The position numbers and the translations under genes are program-made. A stretch of DNA of 64,000 nucleotides. It comes from Brevibacillus panacihumi (GTDB lineage Bacteria; Bacillota; Bacilli; Brevibacillales; Brevibacillaceae). Each line of letters begins with the position of its first letter. The first letter of the stretch is position 1. Positions 42,064-50,670 of the stretch are shown here, piece after piece. The notes under the pieces were generated by a model that worked only from the letters and a program-made list of their open reading frames with translations, did no database searches and had not been told where the DNA came from. Where the stretch lies: NCBI RefSeq assembly GCF_003710985.1, contig NZ_RHHT01000015.1, positions 124,001 through 188,000 on the forward strand. The letters run 5' to 3'.

Positions 42064-43244
42064 ACTTTGCTACGAAAGCCTTGCACGGCGTCTCATGTTT
42101 TGATCCTGTCACGGGAGCTTCTTCGGTGCCGATCTATCAAGCATCGACCTTCCATCAGGCCGATCTGGATGCTCCCGGTCTCTATGATTACGCCCGTTCA
42201 GGCAATCCGACCAGGCATGCCCTTGAGGAAGCAATTGCTGTACTGGAAGGCGGCACCAGAGGTTTTGCCTTCGCTTCCGGCATGGCGGCGATCTCCAGTG
42301 TCTTCATGCTGTTCTCGGCAGGAGAGCACATCATTGTCGCCGAGGATGTGTACGGCGGGACGTTTCGCTTCTTGACCCAAGTGCTGTCGCGGATGGGGAT
42401 CGAAGTGACCTTTGTGGATACCACCTGCATTCATGCGGTGGAGAACGCCATAAAGCCCGAGACGAAAGGAATTTACTTGGAGTCACCCTCCAACCCTACC
42501 CTCAAGGTGACGGATCTTGCAGCGGTTTGCCGGATCGCCAAAAGACATGATCTATTGGTCATGGTGGACAACACGTTCATGACGCCGTATTATCAAAAAC
42601 CTCTTGAACTTGGGGCAGATGTGGTGATTCATAGCGCGACCAAATTTATCGGAGGCCATAGCGACGTAGTAGCCGGTCTGGCTGTCACGAAAGATGAAGT
42701 ACTGGGGAAACAGCTGTATTTCATTCAAAACGGAATGGGAGCCATCCTCGGTGCTCAGGACAGCTGGCTGGTGATGAGAGGGCTGAAGACACTCAAAGCC
42801 CGCCTGGATGTCAGCTCGAGATCAGCGGAGCGCATTGCCCATTGGCTTTCCCAGCATCCGGCGGTGAGCCGCGTTTATTATACGGGCCTGTGCACGCATG
42901 CAGGACACCATGTACAAGCGAGTCAAGCAAGCGGACACGGTGCTGTCCTTTCGTTTGATGTTGGGAGCCGTGAGCGGGCCAAAGCTGTGTTTGATCGGGT
43001 CAAACTGCCGATTGTGGCGGTCAGCCTCGGTGCTGTAGAAACGATCCTCTCCTATCCTGCTGCGATGTCCCATGCTGCGATGCCGCCAGAGGAAAGAAGC
43101 AAGCGGGGAATTACAGATGGGTTGATCAGGCTGTCTGCCGGATTGGAGGACACAGAAGATTTGCTGCAGGATTTGGCGCAGGCGCTCGACGCTTTGCATG
43201 AACTTCGCATCTCTGACGATAAAAAGACATTCTCCCGGGTATAA
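42060..43244 (+). CDS. metC: Cystathionine beta-lyase MetC
   Basis: A 394-residue enzyme of the same PLP family, paralogous to MetI. It cleaves cystathionine to homocysteine, pyruvate and ammonia. Key stretches: YDYARSGNPTRHALEEA, FAFASGMAAISS, VDNTFMTPYYQKPLELGADVVIHSATKFIGGHSD with the PLP lysine, and VSLGAVETILSYPA. The start ATGA overlaps the MetI stop, so translation is coupled and the two steps (MetI then MetC) form the transsulfuration route to methionine. The terminator hairpin overlaps the stop. Confidence 0.93.
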   Translation: MNFATKALHGVSCFDPVTGASSVPIYQASTFHQADLDAPGLYDYARSGNPTRHALEEAIAVLEGGTRGFAFASGMAAISSVFMLFSAGEHIIVAEDVYGGTFRFLTQVLSRMGIEVTFVDTTCIHAVENAIKPETKGIYLESPSNPTLKVTDLAAVCRIAKRHDLLVMVDNTFMTPYYQKPLELGADVVIHSATKFIGGHSDVVAGLAVTKDEVLGKQLYFIQNGMGAILGAQDSWLVMRGLKTLKARLDVSSRSAERIAHWLSQHPAVSRVYYTGLCTHAGHHVQASQASGHGAVLSFDVGSRERAKAVFDRVKLPIVAVSLGAVETILSYPAAMSHAAMPPEERSKRGITDGLIRLSAGLEDTEDLLQDLAQALDALHELRISDDKKTFSRV

Positions 43245-43267
43245 CCCTGGAGAATGTCTTTTTTGTC
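43222..43267 (+). terminator. Terminator of the metI-metC operon
   Basis: AAAAGACATTCTCC pairs with GGAGAATGTCTTTT; inner CGGGT/ACCCTG extends it. It overlaps the stop codon and faces the converging lipoprotein gene. Confidence 0.88.
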
Positions 43268-43270
43268 TTG

Positions 43271-43888
43271 TCACGGATTTGGCTTGCGGTTGACATTGAT
43301 TTTGTCATTGCCTTGTGGCTTTGACCTGCCGTTGTTGTTGATGCGCTGTTCGTTCTCCCTGGAAGGCTTTTGTTCACGCTTTTGTACCCGTGCGGGGGTC
43401 TGCGGGATGATCCGGCCGACGATATCTGCCATCTCCTCCGCAAAACCGCTGACAGGGCGTCCGTTCCGGATGTCAGCTCCCATTTCGCGCAGTCGCTGAA
43501 CGATGTCAGGGTCTGCTGTCACCAGGGCCGTAGCTCCTTGAGGATCTTCCTTCAAGGCCTCGGCGACGGAGTATTTGATCACGCCTACTTGAGGGCGGTC
43601 CAGATGAGCATTGACATCAATTCCGACGACGGCATACTTGCCCACTACGACGGCGGTAGCTCCATTTACCTTAGGTACGCGCTTCGCCAGCTCGACCAGG
43701 CGATCAGCAGTAGCTTGCGCTGATTGGTTTTTTACCGGCCCCGGGTTTGTCTGCTGGACACGCTGCGTTTTGGGGGCATTTTGATTCTGTTTGGGTGCCG
43801 CCTGATTGGCTGGCGGTTTATTGCTTGTAGTTGTGCATGCAGTTAGCAAGAGACAGATACTGAGAGTACCGATCGCGATCCGTTTCAC
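43271..43888 (-). CDS. YhcN/YlaJ-family sporulation lipoprotein (second copy)
   Basis: A 205-residue lipoprotein with lipobox LLTAC, an Asn/Gln/Pro-rich linker, and a YhcN/YlaJ domain (LVELAKRVPKVNGATAVVVGKYAVVGIDVN, then VTADPDIVQRLREMGADIR). The C-terminal tail is strongly basic and Asn-rich (SRENEQRINNNGRSK). A GTG start at 43888 is preferred because GGAG lies seven bases before it, whereas the upstream ATG at 43894 touches the site. It is divergent from the PhoH gene, the ylaJ-ylaK neighbourhood of B. subtilis. Confidence 0.83.
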   Translation of the reverse strand: MKRIAIGTLSICLLLTACTTTSNKPPANQAAPKQNQNAPKTQRVQQTNPGPVKNQSAQATADRLVELAKRVPKVNGATAVVVGKYAVVGIDVNAHLDRPQVGVIKYSVAEALKEDPQGATALVTADPDIVQRLREMGADIRNGRPVSGFAEEMADIVGRIIPQTPARVQKREQKPSRENEQRINNNGRSKPQGNDKINVNRKPNP

Positions 43889-44091
43889 ATACATTCTCCT
43901 TTACTGGTATACCTTCCAAAGGAGGGCAGGGTTTAGGTGTATTGTGTTCGCTAGCGACGGTTTTCATTCTGTATGGTCCAAGACTATCTGCGAAAAGACG
44001 CACATAGACTGTAATACATCAGGCCTCTACAGCAGCGCATCCCTCCAAAAATTGCATAGGGTATATAAGATGGGTAATAGGAGGCGAGATT

Positions 44092-45426
44092 TTGAAGAAA
44101 ATCTACGTACTGGACACCAACGTACTCCTGCAAGATCCTCGGGCGATGTTTTCCTTCGCTGACAACGAAATCATCATACCCGCTGTAGTGTTGGAAGAGA
44201 TTGATTCCAAGAAGCGTTATATGGATGAAATTGGGAGAAATGCCCGCTATGTCTCGCGTCTTCTGGACAGCTTTCGTGAGCATGGTCATCTGCACACCGG
44301 TATTACCCTCGAGACGGGTGGATTGTTTCGTGTAGAACTGAACCATTCATCCCTTCACAAGCTGCAAAAGCAATTTACGGAAATGACCAATGACAATCGG
44401 ATTTTAGCTGTAGCACTTAATTTGCAGGAGGAGGAAAATCTCTCTCCCCAACCGCGGCCGGTCATTCTCGTCAGCAAGGATGCCCTGATGCGCGTGAAAG
44501 CCGATGCCCTGAATCTGACGGCGGAGGATTTTTTGTCCGACCGGGTAGTAGGCGAATTTTCAAGCCTGTACACGGGTTATCAAAAAATGCTGGTCTCGTC
44601 GGAAGTCATTAAATCCTACTACGCGACCCGCAAGCTGCATTTACCCATCTGTTTTCCGCGTCATCGCTTCCATCCGCATCAATTTCTGATCTTGAAAGAC
44701 GAACTGAACCCGTCCATCTCCGCGATCGGGAAGGTGGACACCGAAGGAAAGACGCTGGAAATGCTGGTTTCAGACGAAGACCCGATCTGGGGAATTCGGG
44801 CGCGGAACGTCCAGCAGCGCATGGCGACCGAATTGCTGCTGAGAGACGATATTCCGTTAGTAACCATGACAGGAAAGGCAGGTACTGGAAAAACATTGCT
44901 GGCTCTGGCGGCAGGATTGCTGCAAATTGAGGACCAGCAGAAATATAAAAAATTGTTGGTGGCAAGACCCATTGTCCCTTTAGGAAAAGATATCGGCTAT
45001 CTGCCAGGCGAAAAGGAAGAGAAGCTGAGGCCGTGGATGCAGCCGATTTATGATAATCTGGAGTATTTGTTCAATACAAAACGCCCGGGAGATCTGGATA
45101 AAATCCTCGCCGGGATGGGCAGTTTGCAAGTGGAGGCCTTGACCTATATCCGCGGCCGTTCGATTCCCGAGCAGTTTATCATTATCGACGAGGCGCAAAA
45201 CCTGACCAAGCATGAGGTCAAAACGATTCTGACCCGGGTAGGGGACGGTTCGAAAATTGTCCTGATGGGCGATCCCGAGCAGATTGACCACCCCTATCTC
45301 GATGAAAGCAACAACGGGTTGACGTATGTAGTGGAGGTGTTCAAGGATCAGAAGCTGGCTGGCCACATCCGGCTGGAAAAAGGGGAGCGAAGCGTGCTCG
45401 CACAGCTCGCCGCGGATTTATTGTAA
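44092..45426 (+). CDS. phoH: PIN-PhoH ATPase (PhoH2/YlaK type)
   Basis: A 444-residue fusion. An N-terminal PIN nuclease domain (residues 1 to about 140) begins KIYVLDTNVLLQDP, with acidic residues in VLEEID and TNDNRILAVAL and a late SKDALMRVKADAL. A PhoH helicase-type ATPase domain follows from about residue 240, with Walker A TGKAGTGKT near 260 and Walker B IIIDEAQNLT. PhoH2 proteins unwind and cleave RNA. TTG start with AGGAGG eight bases upstream. A YlaJ-like lipoprotein gene is divergent. Confidence 0.93.
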   Translation: MKKIYVLDTNVLLQDPRAMFSFADNEIIIPAVVLEEIDSKKRYMDEIGRNARYVSRLLDSFREHGHLHTGITLETGGLFRVELNHSSLHKLQKQFTEMTNDNRILAVALNLQEEENLSPQPRPVILVSKDALMRVKADALNLTAEDFLSDRVVGEFSSLYTGYQKMLVSSEVIKSYYATRKLHLPICFPRHRFHPHQFLILKDELNPSISAIGKVDTEGKTLEMLVSDEDPIWGIRARNVQQRMATELLLRDDIPLVTMTGKAGTGKTLLALAAGLLQIEDQQKYKKLLVARPIVPLGKDIGYLPGEKEEKLRPWMQPIYDNLEYLFNTKRPGDLDKILAGMGSLQVEALTYIRGRSIPEQFIIIDEAQNLTKHEVKTILTRVGDGSKIVLMGDPEQIDHPYLDESNNGLTYVVEVFKDQKLAGHIRLEKGERSVLAQLAADLL

Positions 45427-45525
45427 CAGACGCGCATAATGACAAACGAACGGAACATACTAGTTATTGTCGAGCCCGATGATTCATGATTAAACCGGTG
45501 CAAACCTTTTAGGAGGCGAAGAGCC

Positions 45526-45585
45526 GTGGATAACCATGATGAAGCAGACGACGAAAGTCGGATTGGCGGAAACCGAATTCTTTAG
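45526..45585 (+). CDS. Putative 19-residue peptide
   Basis: GTG-initiated ORF with AGGAGG nine bases upstream, encoding the acidic peptide MDNHDEADDESRIGGNRIL. It is real only if the strong ribosome site is used, and no homologue is recognised. It lies within the short transcript implied by the terminator at 45668-45703. Confidence 0.3.
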   Translation: MDNHDEADDESRIGGNRIL

Positions 45586-45667
45586 GTAACTTTGCTCTAA
45601 CATGGAGGTTGAAGTGCCAAAGAGAATAACCGGAATACCCCATAAAAGCATATCGGGCTCGACAAGG

Positions 45668-45703
45668 ACCGCTCCCAATTTGGGAGCGGTTTGTTCTTTC
45701 TTG
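45668..45703 (+). terminator. Strong hairpin terminator
   Basis: ACCGCTCCCAA and TTGGGAGCGGT form a perfect stem with a one-base loop centre, followed by TTGTTCTTTCTT. Confidence 0.85.
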
Positions 45704-45756
45704 CGATTCTGTTTTTGGTCCCGCGCCCATAGACTTGTACCAGGGAGGGGACAGCT

Positions 45757-46209
45757 ATGGTTACCTTGGACTCATCCATTGCTTTTCTCATTTATATTAC
45801 CGCCGTATCCAGTGCTGCAGCAGGGGTGACAGAGGCGTGCAAGTCGGTCATCCCGTTTCTTACAACGGATTATGAGCCGAAGGACGATTGCTGGGAAGAT
45901 CACAACGAGGCGGCACGCTTTATGAACTACAAACGCTTTTTCAATCTGCTGATCTCCGTCGTTGCTGCCGGGTTCATTTTTGGCGCGATAGGACTTGACC
46001 CTGCCAAAATTCTGCTGGGAGACGAGATTGCCTATGTCGAAAATCCCTGGAAAGTAGGGACCTGGATGTGGGGGATCGTCGCTGTGTTCGGCTCCCCATT
46101 CTTTGCCTCCATCTTGAAAATTCTGGAGGGCTTGAAGAAGCAGGTGGAGACGGATCGCCCGCCAAATCGTCCAAGAAGAAAGGTGACGGGACCCCGGGAT
46201 GAAAAATAG
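45757..46209 (+). CDS. Unknown membrane protein, 150 residues
   Basis: A protein with about three hydrophobic segments: near the N-terminus (SSIAFLIYITAVSSAAAGV), in the middle (FFNLLISVVAAGFIFGAIGL) and near 105-120 (WMWGIVAVFGSPFFASIL). An acidic loop contains DYEPKDDCWEDHNEAARFM, and the end is basic and Pro/Arg-rich (RPPNRPRRK). I do not recognise the family. GGGAGGGGACAGCT precedes the ATG. It may be transcribed with the lipoprotein gene downstream. Confidence 0.6.
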   Translation: MVTLDSSIAFLIYITAVSSAAAGVTEACKSVIPFLTTDYEPKDDCWEDHNEAARFMNYKRFFNLLISVVAAGFIFGAIGLDPAKILLGDEIAYVENPWKVGTWMWGIVAVFGSPFFASILKILEGLKKQVETDRPPNRPRRKVTGPRDEK

Positions 46210-46298
46210 TGACTCTTGCCCCATATGTGCGTGTGGGGTAAGATAGCCTTGTACAGACGGACAGGAGAAGGGGCGCGACAAAGGAAAGGTGTGCGGCG

Positions 46299-46835
46299 AT
46301 GAAGGACTGGAGACATTGGCCTTGTGTCATGCTCGTCTTGATTGCAGGGGTCATGCTTGCGGCTTGCTCTTCGGACGGAGGGCTTTCTCCCTCTTTTGAT
46401 CCGGAAAATCAAAAAGAATATGGCTTGAACGGAATGTACGTAGGACAAAACATTAAAGAAGCGATAGACATCCTGCAGCCGGACAAGGCCGATTTTATGG
46501 ATATGCAGACGCGTGAGTCCTATACCGTCGATCGGATGGCGGCCGGGGAAGGCAATATGGTCATGGGCATGATGCTGGTGGGCCGTACGCAAGTGATGGT
46601 CATGGTGGAACGCGGCGTGCTCCAATCGATCATGCTGGCTGGGGTTCCGGAGGAAGAAGCCGAGAAATTCAAGACCAATCGAGGCTTGGTGATCTACTCC
46701 AGCGAACAAAGACTAAAAGAACTATATGGCGAAGCGGCAGGAGACAAAGAGATCATCTACAAGGGAAGCAAGCAAGAAGCCAGCTTCGGGATTGTGAATG
46801 ATCAGGTGGTCTGGTTCCGGTTTGATCGTCTGTAA
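46299..46835 (+). CDS. Lipoprotein resembling CAP-associated domain
   Basis: A 178-residue lipoprotein with lipobox LAAC and mature N-terminus CSSDGG. The body begins with YVGQNIKEAIDILQPDKADFMD and includes a run of methionines (MVMGMMLVGRTQVMVMVERG). The opening resembles the CAP-associated N-terminal domain, which often precedes a CAP/SCP domain, but no CAP domain is present. GAAAGGTGTGCGGCG precedes the ATG. Function unknown. Confidence 0.6.
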   Translation: MKDWRHWPCVMLVLIAGVMLAACSSDGGLSPSFDPENQKEYGLNGMYVGQNIKEAIDILQPDKADFMDMQTRESYTVDRMAAGEGNMVMGMMLVGRTQVMVMVERGVLQSIMLAGVPEEEAEKFKTNRGLVIYSSEQRLKELYGEAAGDKEIIYKGSKQEASFGIVNDQVVWFRFDRL

Positions 46836-46836
46836 G

Positions 46837-46873
46837 GAAAAAGTGCGTTCTTTGGTCGGAACGCACTTTTTTC
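46837..46873. terminator. Terminator after the lipoprotein gene
   Basis: AAAAAGTGCGTTC pairs with GAACGCACTTTTT between converging genes. Confidence 0.88.
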
Positions 46874-46886
46874 TATGCCCAAATGC

Positions 46887-47393
46887 CTAATTTTCTCCCC
46901 GATGCAGCCAGTGCAAGGATACGCCGTATCTTTTTGCGATTCCTTCGGCGAGATCGGTCAGACTCCGGTCCAGGATATAGGATGCCAAAGAGTCACTGCT
47001 TGCCGGAATACTGCCTAGCAGATGCTCGGTCAACTGCTGCAGGGCCGCCCAGCGATCCTGTTCCTTTTCCGCCTGGTCAGCAAAACGGAAGAGCGCCACT
47101 CGATCCGCATAGAGATAACGCTGCTCACTCGCACTGACAAAACCCACATCCTCGAAATGGGTCAACGAAGCATCGGCCGGGAGATACAGCAGCGGGAAAA
47201 ACTCGCCCAGCATATCTGCTTTCTCAAGGATGGCGGTCAGCTTTTCGCATTCCTCCTCGTTTGCTACAATAAACAGCAGTTCTTCGCGGTCGAAGACGTT
47301 GACATGGTCGCCGATTTTATGTATGACTTGAGCATAGAAGCCCGGAAGTTTGCCTGAAGGTACTTGCATTTCTATACCGTACATGGTTTGCAT
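46887..47393 (-). CDS. Unknown protein, about 168 residues
   Basis: No family recognised. The protein starts MQTMYGIEMQVPSGKLPGFY. It contains DREELLFIVANEEECEKLTAIL and SASEQRYLYADRVALFRFADQAEKEQDRW, and ends YGVSLHWLHRGEN. Likely alpha/beta and soluble. The start is weakly supported: a poor site precedes the ATG at 47393, and the ATG three codons later is an alternative. It diverges from the YqgX-like hydrolase gene. Confidence 0.55.
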   Translation of the reverse strand: MQTMYGIEMQVPSGKLPGFYAQVIHKIGDHVNVFDREELLFIVANEEECEKLTAILEKADMLGEFFPLLYLPADASLTHFEDVGFVSASEQRYLYADRVALFRFADQAEKEQDRWAALQQLTEHLLGSIPASSDSLASYILDRSLTDLAEGIAKRYGVSLHWLHRGEN

Positions 47394-47456
47394 CACTCAA
47401 TGCACCGCCTTTTGTCCAATCTCTTCTTATCGTATCAAAAAATCAAGGAGGTTCCT

Positions 47457-48104
47457 ATGAGCAAACAAGCGCTACAAATTGAAAGCTACGCCTTGGGAAT
47501 GTTTCAAACCAATGCGTATGTCCTGACAAACCCTGATACAGGGGAAAGCATCGTGATCGATCCCGGAATGGAGCCGGAGGTTTTGCTGGATGCCTTGACC
47601 CAGAAAAAAGTGGTCGCCATTTTGCTGACCCATGCACACTTGGACCATATCGGCGGTCTGAATCAGGTGCGTGCCATGACCAAAGCACCGGTCTACATCC
47701 ACCCGATCGAACAAGAGTGGCTGACCAATCCGGATTTGAACGGTTCAAGCCGTTGGAATTTGCCGCAGCCAATCGTCTGCGAGCGCGCCGAGCAAGAGCT
47801 GGAAGACGGTCAAGTATTGGAGCTGGCTGGCCTTACGATTGACGTTCTGCACACGCCGGGCCACTCCCCGGGCAGTTGTTCCTTTGTAATCGGGCAGCAT
47901 TGCTTTGGCGGTGATGTCTTGTTTGCGCAAAGCATCGGCCGCACGGATTTGCCCGGCGGCGATTATGAGACGTTGATGGCAAGCATCCAGGATAAATTGT
48001 TCGAGCTGGATGACGAGACAATCGTCTATCCCGGCCACGGACCCAAAACGACCATCGATACGGAGAAGACCTATAATCCCTATGTAACCGGCATGCTGCG
48101 GTAA
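47457..48104 (+). CDS. MBL-fold hydrolase (YqgX/glyoxalase II-like)
   Basis: A 215-residue metallo-beta-lactamase-fold protein. Zinc ligands lie in THAHLDHIGG, in HTPGHSPGS and in the GGDVLF and YPGHGPKTTI stretches. B. subtilis YqgX, a type II glyoxalase (bacillithiol-linked), is the recognisable relative; yqgY- and yqgZ-like genes occur downstream in the same order, which strengthens the assignment. AAGGAGGTTCCT precedes the ATG at 47457; longer upstream readings cross the divergent promoter region. Confidence 0.85.
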   Translation: MSKQALQIESYALGMFQTNAYVLTNPDTGESIVIDPGMEPEVLLDALTQKKVVAILLTHAHLDHIGGLNQVRAMTKAPVYIHPIEQEWLTNPDLNGSSRWNLPQPIVCERAEQELEDGQVLELAGLTIDVLHTPGHSPGSCSFVIGQHCFGGDVLFAQSIGRTDLPGGDYETLMASIQDKLFELDDETIVYPGHGPKTTIDTEKTYNPYVTGMLR

Positions 48105-48184
48105 GTCAGAAATCAGGGTGAGCAGAGGAATTTGTCAGCAAATGGCGAAAAGATATGGGCAGTAATGAAAAAGGAGCGACAGTC

Positions 48185-49456
48185 ATGAGAAGTAACAGGC
48201 GTTCCCGGGCGTGGGTGATCACCCTGTCTCTCGCCCTGCTGGCAGGGTGTGCACCAGTGCCTGCCAATCCGGAGGAATCTACCGCCTCAAAGGTGCAGTC
48301 GCTACCGCAACCAGTGTCCGTACAGACGGGAGAGTCTTTGCCCAGCGAACCTTCGCCTCCTCCGCCCATCAGGGAAGAAACGGAATCCCGATTTCCCGAA
48401 GTGCGTATATCCGTAATGGCAGTCGGCGATATCATGGTCCATGATCAGCAATTGGAGGGTGCCTGGAATCCCGCCAGCAAGTCCTATGATTTCCTTCCAT
48501 CGTTTGAGCATGTGAAGCCCTTGTTTCAGGAAGCGGATTGGGTGATCGGCAATCTGGAGACGACAATGACTGGGAAAGAGGCACGCTATACGGGCTACCC
48601 CATGTTCAATTCCCCTGAAACGCTTGCCCAGACGTTGGTTGATGTCGGTTTTACGGCAGTATCCACGGCGAACAACCACTCCCTGGACCGCAAAGAGCAG
48701 GGAGTAATGAAAACGATTGAACATTTGGACCAGTCAGGCCTTTTGCACACGGGGACTTTTCGCAGCGCCGAGGAGCGAGACGAACCGCTTTTCCTGACCA
48801 AAGATGGTCTCACGATGGCTTTGCTTTCCTACACCTATGGGACCAATGGCATTCCGATCCCCGAGGGCAAACCGTATCTGGTCAACCTGATCGACCCGGA
48901 CTTGATGAAGAAGGACATCGCCCGTGCGCGGGAAAAGGCTGATCTGGTGGCGGTAGCGCTGCACTTCGGCGATGAATACGCGCGATTGCCGAACGCCTTT
49001 CAAAAACAGACGGCGGAGCTTTGCCTGCAGTATGGTGCGGACCTTATTCTCGGAGCACATCCGCATGTCGTGCAGCCATACGAATGGAAAAAGGTGACAC
49101 TGGAGGACGGCCGTGAGCATACAGGCTTGATTGCGTATTCGCTGGGCAATTTTATCTCCGCGCAGCGCTGGGATTACAAGGATGTAGGGGCGATTTTGAA
49201 GCTTAGCTTGTACAAGGGAGAAAACGGGGATGCAAAGATCGAAAGCGCAGAAATGATTCCGACTTATGTTTATTTTTCCCGCCAGAAAGGCAAACGCAGC
49301 TATGTCATCTATCCCGTCCCGCAAACGTTGGAGAAGCTTCAAAATGGGGAAAAAGGACTGTCCCTGTCCAAAGAGGCCATCCAGTATATGAAAAAGCTTA
49401 ACGTAGAAATCCCGGTCCATGTGAACCTGGATCAGTCCAAACCAAAAGCCAGCTAA
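48185..49456 (+). CDS. CapA-family metallophosphoesterase lipoprotein
   Basis: A 423-residue protein with a lipoprotein signal (LLAGC). A Pro/Ser/Glu-rich linker precedes a PGA_cap (CapA/YvcE-like) domain from about residue 75. Motifs are GDIMVHDQQL, WVIGNLETTM, TANNHSLDRKEQGV, HFGDEYARLPN and GAHPHVVQPYEW, the calcineurin-like phosphoesterase set. CapA proteins act in poly-gamma-glutamate synthesis, but no capB or capC is nearby. AAAAGGAGCGACAGTC precedes the ATG at 48185; 48155 has no site. Confidence 0.85.
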   Translation: MRSNRRSRAWVITLSLALLAGCAPVPANPEESTASKVQSLPQPVSVQTGESLPSEPSPPPPIREETESRFPEVRISVMAVGDIMVHDQQLEGAWNPASKSYDFLPSFEHVKPLFQEADWVIGNLETTMTGKEARYTGYPMFNSPETLAQTLVDVGFTAVSTANNHSLDRKEQGVMKTIEHLDQSGLLHTGTFRSAEERDEPLFLTKDGLTMALLSYTYGTNGIPIPEGKPYLVNLIDPDLMKKDIARAREKADLVAVALHFGDEYARLPNAFQKQTAELCLQYGADLILGAHPHVVQPYEWKKVTLEDGREHTGLIAYSLGNFISAQRWDYKDVGAILKLSLYKGENGDAKIESAEMIPTYVYFSRQKGKRSYVIYPVPQTLEKLQNGEKGLSLSKEAIQYMKKLNVEIPVHVNLDQSKPKAS

Positions 49457-49474
49457 TTCGATAGCTGGCTTTTT
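49445..49474. terminator. Terminator overlapping the CapA stop
   Basis: AAAGCCAGCTA pairs with TAGCTGGCTTTTT between converging genes. Confidence 0.85.
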
Positions 49475-49478
49475 GCCG

Positions 49479-50552
49479 TTACGGTTTGCCCCAACCAAAC
49501 GGGAGGTTTAATTTTAGCTGGAGCTTCAATACCTCATCCATCATGCTCAGCTGTTCTACCTGGATATTGGGCGAAATCAACTCCGGGTAAAAGCCGAGAT
49601 CGTATAGCTTCTCCATTTCCTCGACTGTAGAGCGAGGCAATTCAAAACCGTCAAAATACAGCGATTCGATATGAAATTGCAAATGGGTAGGAGAAACCAG
49701 CTCATAGGCTCCGATCAGCTTGATTTCCATGTGATCGTAGGTCCCTTGTACCACCAGCTTGTTGTCGTCGAAGCTGAATTGGGATTGCTTGAACATCTCG
49801 TCTTTCGAGCTGAGGAACTGATTGAACTCGTCTTGATTGATCGTCAATGTATGGAGGAATAGGCCGTTGGATTGAATCCGCTCTGGAGTGGCCAGCTCCG
49901 GGATTTGCCCCATGACGCCAGCCAGCGTACCGAAAAACCTCTGGAAGGCAGGCAATCCGCGCTGTTGCCAGTCGATAATCAGGTGGTCCATCAAAGCTTC
50001 GACCCGGGTAGGGTCCTCCAGTTTTTGGACGTTCTCTTCTTTTTGCTGTTGGATTGCGATCATTTCGGCAAGCTGCAGCTCGTATTTTTCCCGCAGCTGT
50101 GTCAATTGTGCCAGGCGATTTTGCTGATCGGTTTGCATTATAGCCAGTCTCGCGCGTTCTTCCTGAAACATTGCCAATCTTGTGAAATCACGCTCGTAGA
50201 GATATTGGATCATATCCATCATGATCAGCAGTTGATTGAAGTTCTCCGCCTCAAACAACAAGGTCAATAACGTAGCTCTTTCACCTGTATAATAAGCACG
50301 CGCCACTTCACCGGCATGGCGCCGCATGGCATCGATTATCAGCTTCTGCCGCTGCATGTCCATTTCAAGGCGGGCGATATCGTTCTGGGTGCGTTTTTCT
50401 TCTTCCTTAATCAATGTCAATGTCCGTTCCAGTTCTTTTTGCGTAAAATGCTGCTGCAAAATCAGTTGCTCCAGGGGAACCGCTTGCTCTTCCTGGGCAA
50501 AAACGCTCAACGGACACAGAACCAGAAGCAGAATGAGCAGGAATTTGCGCAT
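49479..50552 (-). CDS. Secreted coiled-coil protein, unknown
   Basis: A 357-residue exported protein. The signal peptide is MRKFLLILLLVLCPLSVFAQ. A coiled coil runs from about residue 30 to 175, with helical breaks (for example RRHAGEVARAYYTGERATLLTLLFEAENFNQLL), recalling the coiled-coil halves of PcsB/CwlO-type cell-wall proteins. The last 150 residues are predicted alpha/beta (LVVQGTYDHMEIKLIGAYELVSPTHLQFH). No hydrolase motif is present. AAAAGGTGAAGAT precedes the ATG. Divergent from the MidA-type gene. Confidence 0.65.
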   Translation of the reverse strand: MRKFLLILLLVLCPLSVFAQEEQAVPLEQLILQQHFTQKELERTLTLIKEEEKRTQNDIARLEMDMQRQKLIIDAMRRHAGEVARAYYTGERATLLTLLFEAENFNQLLIMMDMIQYLYERDFTRLAMFQEERARLAIMQTDQQNRLAQLTQLREKYELQLAEMIAIQQQKEENVQKLEDPTRVEALMDHLIIDWQQRGLPAFQRFFGTLAGVMGQIPELATPERIQSNGLFLHTLTINQDEFNQFLSSKDEMFKQSQFSFDDNKLVVQGTYDHMEIKLIGAYELVSPTHLQFHIESLYFDGFELPRSTVEEMEKLYDLGFYPELISPNIQVEQLSMMDEVLKLQLKLNLPFGWGKP

Positions 50553-50670
50553 ATCTTCACCTTTTATAGTATGATGGGGGACAAAGTGCCTTCCACTTTC
50601 TTTTATTGTATGACTTCTTTACGTATTATAGCCTTATCAGGCTGAATTTGGGTAGCAGGAGTAGAGGAGA

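Larger units (their letters stand above)
45427..45756. other. Gap with short ORFs and a terminator
   Basis: 330 bases after the PhoH gene. It contains a possible sigma-E-like pair GCATAAT (45434-45440) and CATACTAG (45456-45463), a 19-codon ORF with a strong ribosome site (45526-45585), a second GGAGG-preceded GTG ORF starting at 45614, and a perfect hairpin terminator at 45668-45703. The terminator suggests a short transcript is made here. No known RNA family is recognised. Confidence 0.4.

Noticed and set aside
45602-45829. 75-codon plus-strand ORF
   Set aside because: It contains the perfect terminator hairpin and overlaps a better gene; only the GGAGG before its internal GTG is suggestive.
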